Assembly (NCBI GenBank): GCA_035654655.1
Contig: DASRWI010000030.1
Coordinates: 62,001 to 126,000 of the forward strand
DNA: 64,000 nt
Origin: DASRWI01 sp035654655
GTDB lineage: Bacteria; Bacteroidota; Ignavibacteria; Ignavibacteriales; Ignavibacteriaceae
Reading direction: 5' to 3'
A program made the translations under genes and the position numbers. The notes beneath the pieces are model-generated. The model did not search any database. It was not told where the DNA came from and saw only the letters and a list, made by a program, of their open reading frames with translations. Of this stretch, positions 18,682 to 27,200 are shown in pieces. Every line of letters starts with the position of its first letter. Within the stretch, counting starts at the first letter, position 1.

Positions 18682-19166
18682 GTGATAAACAAAATATTAA
18701 TAATGTAAAACTGGGTAAAGATGTTAAAATTTACGATTTCGTAAATTTATATGGATGTACAATAGGTGATAATAGCAAAGTAGGAACTTTTGTAGAAATA
18801 CAGAAAAATGCTACAATAGGAAAAAACTGTAAAATATCCTCACATACATTTATCTGTGAAGGAGTTCATATTGAGGATAATGTTTTTGTTGGCCATAATG
18901 TAACCTTTATAAATGATAAATATCCGCGTTCAACTAACAGCGATGGTTCACTTCAAACAGAAGCCAATTGGGCAGTGGTTGAAACCTTTATAAAAAAAGG
19001 TGCTTCAATTGGTTCATCTTCAACCATTTTATGCGGCATTACTATTGGTGAGAATGCTATTGTAGGAGCAGGCGCAGTAGTTACTAAAGATGTACCTCCA
19101 AATACAATTGTTGCCGGAATACCCGCAAAAATAATTAAAGAAATTGAACCGGTTATTGCAGAATAA
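18678..19166 (+). CDS. Hexapeptide-repeat N-acetyltransferase (WbpD/WlbB-like)
   Basis: 162 residues folding as a left-handed beta helix: repeated hexapeptide steps such as CTIGDNSKVGTFVEI, ATIGKNCKISSHTFI and VHIEDNVFVGHNVTFINDKY. The GHNVTFINDKYPR segment is characteristic of the WbpD/WlbB group, which N-acetylates the 3-amino group of UDP-2-acetamido-3-amino-glucuronate. The C-terminal NTIVAGIPAKIIKEI is the usual acyltransferase ending. It is coupled to the oxidoreductase by an ATGA overlap. Confidence 0.88.
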   Translation: MSDKQNINNVKLGKDVKIYDFVNLYGCTIGDNSKVGTFVEIQKNATIGKNCKISSHTFICEGVHIEDNVFVGHNVTFINDKYPRSTNSDGSLQTEANWAVVETFIKKGASIGSSSTILCGITIGENAIVGAGAVVTKDVPPNTIVAGIPAKIIKEIEPVIAE

Positions 19167-19173
19167 ATTTATA

Positions 19174-19193
19174 GGGCAGAGTAATTTCTGCCC
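19174..19193 (+). repeat. Hairpin between the nucleotide-sugar genes and the export genes
   Basis: The 7-bp GC-rich stem GGGCAGA/TCTGCCC with a 6-base loop lies just after the acetyltransferase stop. It has no following T-run, so it may be a partial terminator, attenuator or mRNA processing site that sets the level of the downstream export genes. Confidence 0.5.
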
Positions 19194-19247
19194 ATTAAAT
19201 TCTAAACGCAAAAAGTATCAATTAAAAAAAACAAAAAGAGGGAAAGA

Positions 19248-19844
19248 ATGAAAAAGATTCTTGTCTTAATGATTATGATATTTTCAGGTTATATGTTTGG
19301 ACAGAAACAGGATTTAAATCCAGGTGATGGATTTAGAATTACTTTCTATAACATTCCTGAAAAAATTTCTGGAGATTATTACATACAGCTCGATGGCACA
19401 GTGCAATTTCCATACTTAGGTGTTGTACCTGTACAAAATAGAACATTTGAATCTCTAAAATCAGAAATATTTAATAAATATGATTCACTATATAAAGACC
19501 CTGAACTTACAATTCAACCATTATACAAAATAAATATCTTGGGTGAAGTGAGGACTCCAGGTTTTTATTATACAACAGGTGTAGAAAAACTTTCCGGTCT
19601 AGTTGCATTGGCGGGAGGTGAAACTTCGGATGCAGATATAGAAGATACTTATGTTATAAGAGATGGTAAAGAAATATCAATCGCAGATAATGCAATTATT
19701 ACTAATGGAGGAGATTTAAACCTCCAATCAGGTGATAGGATTATCGTTCCAAGGAGATGGTGGGTAGGTGCTAGAAATACAGCAGTTATTGTTTCAGGTG
19801 CAGCAGTTTTAGTTACTCTAATCAGCATTTTCGCTAGAAAATAA
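19248..19844 (+). CDS. Short Wza-like polysaccharide export protein (locus 1)
   Basis: 198 residues with a signal peptide (cleavage near YMFGQ). The poly-export domain LNPGDGFRITFYN...GDYYIQLDGTVQFPYLGVV is followed by one SLBB domain (INILGEVRTPGFYY, LVALAGGET) and a C-terminal hydrophobic helix (NTAVIVSGAAVLVTLISIF). Full-length Wza is nearly twice as long, so this is the short form with a membrane anchor. The Shine-Dalgarno GAGGGAAAG is strong. It precedes the Wzc-like kinase by 18 bases. Confidence 0.88.
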   Translation: MKKILVLMIMIFSGYMFGQKQDLNPGDGFRITFYNIPEKISGDYYIQLDGTVQFPYLGVVPVQNRTFESLKSEIFNKYDSLYKDPELTIQPLYKINILGEVRTPGFYYTTGVEKLSGLVALAGGETSDADIEDTYVIRDGKEISIADNAIITNGGDLNLQSGDRIIVPRRWWVGARNTAVIVSGAAVLVTLISIFARK

Positions 19845-19862
19845 TTTTAAAGGTAGGAAAGT

Positions 19863-22316
19863 ATGACTAAGAATGATCAAAATGGAAAATTTGTTAAACC
19901 TGAAGAAGTAGATCTAGGTCGTTTGTTCAGGGTTATAAATAGGCGTAAATGGATATTAATATCTTCAGTAAGTATAATGCTAATACTAGCAATATTATAT
20001 AATACATTTTCAAAGCCTACTTATGAATCCAAAGCTCTTCTTAAAAAAGAAAAGCAGCAGAAAAGTACTTCAACAGATAAATTAACAGAGATAATAAGTT
20101 TACAATCAGCAAATGAAATTGAAACTGAATTAGAATTAGTAAAAACCACAGAAGTTTTAAATAAAACTATAAATGAACTTTCTCTATTCGCTACAATTCA
20201 GAGAATTGAAAATCCAAAAACTATTGAAATAAATAAACAATATTTGGAATATCAAAAATATTTCTTAGATAAAAATCAGGGAGTAAGCTATCCGCAGTTC
20301 CTTAATATTACAATGTTGTCTATGGTAAATTCATATGAAGGATACATTCAGAAAAAAAATGGTGAATTTAGATTTTATGAACTTCCGTCCGGAGATATTT
20401 TAACTTCAGCAAAAGCTAATCAAGACACAGCAAATTTCAATTTACCTGATCTAAATTTCAAATTTGTGTGGAAAGATGCAGTTGAAGGTGGAAAAATATT
20501 TTTCAAGTTTGATGATATTAATGATACTCGCAAAAAATTGAACAGCAATATTGTTGTTGAACAAAAAGCTAAAACAGATGTATTTGAAATTGGTGTCAGA
20601 GCTTCGACTCCTTTTATAGCTAAAGAAATCGCAAAATCCATTACAGAAAATTTTAGAGCTGAAAGAATAAATCAACAAAAGCAGACAATTAGATATTCAT
20701 TTGATTTCGTAGACCAAAATCTTGAAGATATTAAAAAGAAGTTAGAAGATGCGGAGAAATCTTTAACGGAATACAAATCTGCTCATCAAATTATGGATAT
20801 TGAAGGAAGTTCGCAGGACCTGATAAGATTCTTGAGTAGTCTTGAAGCTGAAAAGCTAAACAATGAACTTCAATTGACTGATTATAAAAATAAATATGAC
20901 CAAATGAGTGGAGAACTTTCTAAAAATGGTTTCTTCGACCAAACCTTTTTATCACCTTCACCTGGAGGAAATGAACCAACGAATTCTCCTTTTTCTGCAT
21001 TAATGCGTCAACAATCTGATCTTGAACTACAGAGATTAGACCTTTTAGAAAAGAGAAAAGAAACTCATCCTGATGTTATTAACATAGATAATCAATTAAA
21101 GCAAGTTAGGAATAAACTTCAATCATATAATGAGAATACATTAACTTCATATAATATTATCATCAAATCATTACAGCAAAAAGAAAATAGACTTAATGAG
21201 ATGATGGGGAAATATGAAAGCAAAATGCAAAGTTTACCGGCTCAGGAAAATCAGTTAGCCACATTATTAAGACAGCAAAATGTTTACACAAAAATGTATA
21301 CTCTTCTTCTTGATAAAAGAGAAGAAATGAGAATGGCTGAATTATCTAAGCTTCAGGATATTGTTGTTGTTGATGAGCCAACTGAACCTATGGAACCGGT
21401 TCTGCCAAGAAAAACTTTTAATCTTGCTGGAGGATTAATCTTAGGTTTATTCTTTGGATTTTTAGCATTGTTTTTTGTTGAATTCAAAAACAAAAAACTT
21501 GTTAGTCTTGATGATATAGAAAATGACTTTAAGCTGCCTATTTATGCAATTATCCCAAACTTTAATAAAGAATTATCAAAGAAAATTCAAACAGCTAAAA
21601 AAATGGAGGATAGGTTTGTTACTTTAATGAATGAACAAGATGGATATAAAGAATCATTCCGTGTTTTAAGAACAAAACTATCTTCAAATTTTGAAAATAA
21701 AAGTAAAATAATTTTATTTACAAGCAGTGAAGAAAATACCGGTAAGACAAGTATTGTGTCAAATTTAGGTATATCTTTTGCACTTTCAAGAAAAAAAGTG
21801 CTGCTTGTTGATTGCGATTTAAAGAAGGCAGCTTTATCTACATTATTCGATATTACTGAAGATGCTCCAGGATTAATTTCTTATCTAAAAAGAAAAGTTC
21901 CACAGCCATATATTTATAATAAGTTACTCAATACTCTTGATATACTTCCTGCAGGAGGTATAAGTGAAAATTCAGGAGATTTACTTGGTACAGATAGAAT
22001 GAAGAATCTCTTTAATATGATAAATACATCTCAATATGATTATATTCTTATTGATACACCACCAATTACACGAGTTGTAGATACTTTAGTTATAGGTAAA
22101 GTTGTAAAAGATGTTGTTCTTGTTATAAGACCAGACCATACATTTAAAGATAGTGTTACCTGGGGAATTCAGGAAATGGAGCATGAAAATATGAAAATTC
22201 ATGGAACTGTTATAAATGCCGGTAACATTGAAAAATCATCATTCAAATATCGTTATGGTTACGGTTACGGTTATGGTTATGGCAAATATAAATTGGAAGT
22301 AAAATCTACAGCCTAA
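19863..22316 (+). CDS. Wzc-like chain-length determinant and tyrosine kinase (locus 1)
   Basis: Inner-membrane co-polymerase/kinase controlling EPS chain length, 817 residues. A Wzz domain lies between helices near residues 34-54 and 530-550, with coiled-coil in the periplasmic part. The cytoplasmic BY-kinase domain has a Walker A variant SSEENTGKTSIVSNLG, Walker A' LLVDCDLKKAA and Walker B YILIDTPPI. The tail has alternating Gly-Tyr (YGYGYGYGYGK), encoded by a short hexamer repeat near 22257-22286; it is the autophosphorylation cluster. Its stop is separated by one base from the next ATG, binding the phosphopantetheinyl transferase gene to this operon. Confidence 0.92.
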   Translation: MTKNDQNGKFVKPEEVDLGRLFRVINRRKWILISSVSIMLILAILYNTFSKPTYESKALLKKEKQQKSTSTDKLTEIISLQSANEIETELELVKTTEVLNKTINELSLFATIQRIENPKTIEINKQYLEYQKYFLDKNQGVSYPQFLNITMLSMVNSYEGYIQKKNGEFRFYELPSGDILTSAKANQDTANFNLPDLNFKFVWKDAVEGGKIFFKFDDINDTRKKLNSNIVVEQKAKTDVFEIGVRASTPFIAKEIAKSITENFRAERINQQKQTIRYSFDFVDQNLEDIKKKLEDAEKSLTEYKSAHQIMDIEGSSQDLIRFLSSLEAEKLNNELQLTDYKNKYDQMSGELSKNGFFDQTFLSPSPGGNEPTNSPFSALMRQQSDLELQRLDLLEKRKETHPDVINIDNQLKQVRNKLQSYNENTLTSYNIIIKSLQQKENRLNEMMGKYESKMQSLPAQENQLATLLRQQNVYTKMYTLLLDKREEMRMAELSKLQDIVVVDEPTEPMEPVLPRKTFNLAGGLILGLFFGFLALFFVEFKNKKLVSLDDIENDFKLPIYAIIPNFNKELSKKIQTAKKMEDRFVTLMNEQDGYKESFRVLRTKLSSNFENKSKIILFTSSEENTGKTSIVSNLGISFALSRKKVLLVDCDLKKAALSTLFDITEDAPGLISYLKRKVPQPYIYNKLLNTLDILPAGGISENSGDLLGTDRMKNLFNMINTSQYDYILIDTPPITRVVDTLVIGKVVKDVVLVIRPDHTFKDSVTWGIQEMEHENMKIHGTVINAGNIEKSSFKYRYGYGYGYGYGKYKLEVKSTA

Positions 22317-22317
22317 A

Positions 22318-23055
22318 ATGTTCATTGATAAAAAAATAAATGAATTAAATTTTAATGAAGTACACATTTGGTGTACTTCATTAGATGAAAAGTATGATTA
22401 TACTTATTTAAAAAATTATCTATCTGAATCTGAACTTAATAAGGTAAATAGATTTAAGATTAAATCAGACAATATAAATGCCATCGTAAGGAAAGCCTTA
22501 TCAAAATATTTATTAAGCTATTATCTGAAAATACCGATACAAAGTATTACCTTAAAATATTCTTATTATAATAAACCCGAATTCAGCGGAATTAATTTTA
22601 ATTCTTCCCATTCGAAAAATAAAATTGTTTTAGCCTTCTCTTTTAATAAAAATATCGGAATAGACATTGAAGAAATAAAATATTTTGAAGGTATGGATCA
22701 GGTTGCTAAATCATATTTTGCGAAAGAAGAGTATGAGCATTATAAGTCTTTAAATAAATTCCAAAGAATATATACATTCTTTAATATTTGGACCAGTAAA
22801 GAAGCTTTTATTAAAGCTATAGGAAATGGTTTCTCTTATCCAATACAGAATTTTATAATCAATCCATTTTCAGGAACAAGAATAACTCCCATCATTTTAA
22901 AAGAACTTAGTAATCAAAACTGGTTCAATGAAAGATTACAACTATTTGATTCCTTTGCCTCTGCTATTGCTTTTGATGGTGAAGAGATAAAAATCTCAGT
23001 AATAAAATTTGATATAAATAAAAAATCCGAAGTGAAAATACTTGATGAATTATAG
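22318..23055 (+). CDS. 4'-phosphopantetheinyl transferase (Sfp type)
   Basis: Converts apo carrier domains to the holo form by adding phosphopantetheine from CoA. The two diagnostic motifs are present: GIDIEEIKY and, about 40 residues later, FNIWTSKEAFIKAIGNG, which bind Mg2+ and CoA. Length (245 residues) fits Sfp-like enzymes. The start lies one base after the wzc stop, so it is co-transcribed with EPS export genes. The obvious target is the carrier domain of the NRPS two genes downstream. Confidence 0.92.
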   Translation: MFIDKKINELNFNEVHIWCTSLDEKYDYTYLKNYLSESELNKVNRFKIKSDNINAIVRKALSKYLLSYYLKIPIQSITLKYSYYNKPEFSGINFNSSHSKNKIVLAFSFNKNIGIDIEEIKYFEGMDQVAKSYFAKEEYEHYKSLNKFQRIYTFFNIWTSKEAFIKAIGNGFSYPIQNFIINPFSGTRITPIILKELSNQNWFNERLQLFDSFASAIAFDGEEIKISVIKFDINKKSEVKILDEL

Positions 23056-23066
23056 GCAAAAAAATA

Positions 23067-24236
23067 ATGAATAATAATGATGATAAAAAAGAATTAATTG
23101 AAGGTAGATATATTTCTAAATCTTCGAGACCTGAAATAGCTTGCTTAATAGATTGGAATAAAGATGCAGATTCTATTAAATCCTTAGTAACAGGCTTATA
23201 CTTTAATAATGATATAAATCCTATCGGTACAGCAAAATTAAAAATAGATGACGATTTTTATTTTATTAAAGAAATCATTGAGTTACCAATTATATCTGAA
23301 GTTATGCCTGGAAGTTTAAAAAGTGTTAATAACGAAAATATAATAATTTCAACTAAAACTAATGATGTTGAAATAAGAAGATTATTCCATTTGAATGGCG
23401 AAGAAATAAAATTGTCAGACTTAATTGTACGCCATAATTTATTTGCAGGTAAGAAATTTAGTACACTATCAAATCGGGAATTAAATTCGCTTAAATATTA
23501 TGAAGATATAATTAATAAAAAGGAAGATTATTGGGTTAAGGAATTACTAAATATTGAACTGCCTGAGCTTCCATATAAAAAAGAAAATATTCCAACTTTT
23601 AACAGATATTTCACTCAGTCTATGAGCATTCCTTATCAGTTGAAAGATTCTATTAACTTATCGGGATTATCATTAAAATTTACCGAATATTTTTCATCAT
23701 TATTTATTCTATTCTTTGGTAGACTTACAACTTCAGATTACTTTACTCTTGGCGGGTTTAATTGTGAACTTAAAAAAGAATTAGAATCAGCTTTTAATTT
23801 GTTTGAAAATGAAGTGCCAATCAATATTCAACTTAATTTGAACAATAAACTTTCTAATGAACTTATTAAGGTTAGCAGCTTAATAAAAATTTATCAGGAA
23901 GCTAAAACATTTTATAAAGATTTACTTTATAGATATCCTGAACTTAGGAGTAAGAAAGTAATAAAATATCCTTTAGCTATAGCCATTGTAAATGATATAA
24001 AAGATTTTGATGAAATTGATGGTAGTGATTTAACATTAATATTTACTAAAAATAATTTGTGTTATTGGCATTATTGCTCATCAATATATTCAGAGGAAAA
24101 TATAAAAATATTACAAAAACAGTTTAGGATATTTTTAGATGAAGCATTGGTAGACCCATATAAAAAATTATATAAGTATAACATTAATCAGGAAGAGGAA
24201 GTTAAATCCTTTGCTGAAATTGTTAATGAAGAATAG
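23067..24236 (+). CDS. Stand-alone protein with formyltransferase C-terminal-like and condensation-like segments
   Basis: 389 residues, no signal peptide. Residues about 20-125 resemble the C-terminal domain of methionyl-tRNA formyltransferase as found at the N-terminus of some NRPSs: LIDWNKDADSIKSLV, NPIGTAKLKIDD, MPGSLKSV, NIIISTKTNDVEIRRL. The catalytic formyltransferase domain itself is absent. From about residue 150, EDYWVKELLNIELPELPY through QKQFRIFLDEALVDPYKKL looks like the second half of a condensation domain; no HHxxxDG is present. In multidomain relatives these segments precede an adenylation domain in one chain; here that continuation would be the separate downstream NRPS. The identification is from pattern memory and has moderate certainty. 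Confidence 0.55.
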   Translation: MNNNDDKKELIEGRYISKSSRPEIACLIDWNKDADSIKSLVTGLYFNNDINPIGTAKLKIDDDFYFIKEIIELPIISEVMPGSLKSVNNENIIISTKTNDVEIRRLFHLNGEEIKLSDLIVRHNLFAGKKFSTLSNRELNSLKYYEDIINKKEDYWVKELLNIELPELPYKKENIPTFNRYFTQSMSIPYQLKDSINLSGLSLKFTEYFSSLFILFFGRLTTSDYFTLGGFNCELKKELESAFNLFENEVPINIQLNLNNKLSNELIKVSSLIKIYQEAKTFYKDLLYRYPELRSKKVIKYPLAIAIVNDIKDFDEIDGSDLTLIFTKNNLCYWHYCSSIYSEENIKILQKQFRIFLDEALVDPYKKLYKYNINQEEEVKSFAEIVNEE

Positions 24237-24298
24237 TCATTGATAAATGTGTAATGATAGCTTAATGTTATTGTAATTAGAAATTGAACGAGTTGGAA

Positions 24299-27200
24299 AT
24301 GAACAATAAAACTGAAGGAATTATTCCTTCTGATGAATTAAAGGATAAAAAAAATATTATAAATAATGCGTCCTATCCTCAAAGACAATTGTGGTTCTTG
24401 GATTTAATATATCAGGAAAATTCTGCCTATAATATTCCTTTAGTTTTTAAAGTTAAAGGACTTTTTCATTATGATGTTTTTTTGAATGCCATAAATAAAA
24501 TTATTAAAAGACATTCAACATTTAGAACTACTTTTGAAATGTCAGATGGAATGCCTAAACAAATTATTCATCCTGAGTATCACATTAGCATTCCTATTAT
24601 AGATTTATCAGAAGAAATAAGTAAAGAAGAAAAATTAGAAAAAGAGATCAAACAAATAATCTCAAAAACCTTCAATCTTAGCAAAGGTCCTTTATTCACT
24701 TCTAATATTTTTAAAATAGCAGAGGATGATAATATTATTTTAATGAATTTTCACAATATTATTGTAGATGAAAGTTCATTGATAATATTCCAAAAGGAAT
24801 TATCTTTTTATTACAACAATTATTTAAATAATATAAAGGATGAGCTGCCTAAAACAGATTGGATACCTGAAAATGAACAATCAAATAACGAGGAAAAATT
24901 AAATTATTGGAAAAAACAATTAAATGGGAATATTCCCGTCCTTAATTTACCAAATGATTATCCTCGTCCCAAAAGACAGTCATTAAAAGGGAAAGAAGTA
25001 AAAGTAATTGTTGATAAGGAACTGACCGAAAAATTTAAAACAATATGGAGTAATGGGAATACTTCATATGTAATTGCTTTTTTAAGTGCATTTGAAATTC
25101 TTATGCATAGGTTATCCGGACAAAATGAAATCATCACAGGTTATACTTTCCCCAACAGAGTTCATCAGAATTCATTTAACTATATTGGGAACATAGCAAA
25201 TACCCTTCCTTTAAGAGTTAACTTAAAAGATGAACTAACATTTAATGATTTAGCTTCTGTTACAAAAGATATTTATTACAATGCTGAGAACAATCAGGAA
25301 ATATCATTTGAACAAATTGTTGATGAATTGCAGCCCATTAGAGATACTAGTTACAATCCTTTATTCCAGATAGATTTTTCTTATCAACAACAAGCATCTA
25401 ATTTAAATTTTGATAAAGCTACGGTTTCTTTATTGTATTACCATAATGATACATCAAAATTTGATTTATCATTAAATCTTATTGATACTACAGTGGGTGT
25501 CGAATGTTTACTTGAATATTCTGAAGATTTATTTAATGAAAGTACAGCAAAGAGATTTTTAAGATATTATTTGCAGTTGTTAAAGAGTATAGTTGAGAAT
25601 CCAAATAAGAAAATATCAGAACTAAAAATTATCCCTGCAAATGAGGAGGACCTTCTATTAAACATATGGAATAATACTGAAATCGAATATCCTCAAAAAG
25701 TTTTAATTGAACTTATCGAAGAGCAAGTAAAAATATTTCCGGGAAAAGTAGCTGTAGCTTTTGAACGTAAACATCTTACTTATGATGAATTAAATAAAAA
25801 AGCAAATAAATTAGCAAAATATTTAGTACACCATGGAGTTAAAAAAGACTCTTTAGTTGGATTGAGTGTAGACCGCTCATTAGAGATGATGGTTTGTTTG
25901 CTGGCTATTCAAAAAGCCGGAGGAGCATACATTCCTCTTGATCCGGCATTCCCACATGATAGGTTAGTCTATATGACTCAGGATAGTGGATTAAAAGTAT
26001 TAATTACACAGAATAAGTATATAGATATTTTCAATGAAGAAAATTTAGATTTTATAAAAATAGAAGATATTGATAAGCTTACAGAAAGTTTTTCCAATGA
26101 AGATTTAAATTTGAAATACGATGTAGACTCTTTAGCTTATATCATTTATACATCCGGATCAACCGGCAAACCAAAAGGAGTTCAGATACAGCAAAGAGCA
26201 CTTGTAAATTTTTTATGGTCCATGCAAAATGAACCAGGTATTAAAGAAACTGATGTTCTTGTATCAGTCACAACATTATCATTTGACATTGCCGGACTAG
26301 AACTATATCTCCCATTACTAATTGGAGCCAAAGTTGTTATTGTTTCAAAAGAAACATCAATGGATGGAAAACTTTTGAAACATTCTTTAAAGCATTTTAA
26401 CGCAACTATAATGCAGGCAACTCCAGCAGCGTGGAGAATGTTACTTGAAACCGGTTGGAAGAATGAAGAAAAAATTAAGATGCTTTGTGGTGGTGAAGCT
26501 TTACCAAGAGATTTAGCAGATAAGTTATCATCAACAGGTGGTGAATTATGGAATATGTACGGGCCAACAGAAACTACAATTTGGTCAACAATAAAATTAA
26601 TTAAATCAGATGAAGACAAAATTACAATTGGCAGACCTATAAATAATACACAGATATATATTCTTGATAATAATCTACAACCTGTTCCTATTGGAGTTAA
26701 GGGAGATTTATTTATTGGAGGAGATGGTCTTGCCAAAGGTTATTTTAATAATCAATCACTTACAAACGAAAAGTTTATTGATAATCCATTCCTTCCTGGT
26801 AAAAAAATTTATAAGACAGGAGATTTAGCAAAGTATTTACCTGATGGAAGAATTGAACATTTGGGAAGGTCTGATTTCCAAGTAAAGATAAGAGGATTTA
26901 GAATAGAGCTTGAAGAGATTGAAGTTCAATTAAATAGATACGATAAAGTTAAGGAGGCTGTTGTTGTAGCCAGGGATGATTTATCAGGACATCAATCTCT
27001 TTGTGCTTATGTTATTTCTAAAGAAGGAATTGATTGTACTATCTCTAATATTAAAAACCATTTGAAAAATTCATTACCTGATTATATGATACCAACTTCA
27101 TATAGTTTTATTCAAGAATTTCCTCTTACTCCAAATGGAAAAGTTGATAGAAAAGCTTTAATAAAAATGGAGAAATCCTTTGACGAAGAAGTCAAAACAC

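Noticed and set aside
22256..22286. Short hexamer tandem repeat (GGTTAC/GGTTAT)
   Set aside because: It is explained by the Gly-Tyr tail of the Wzc-like kinase and is not a separate repeat element.
26182..26736. 184-codon open frame on the minus strand
   Set aside because: It is antisense to the adenylation domain of the NRPS, whose motifs are intact; no start signal or domain is seen.
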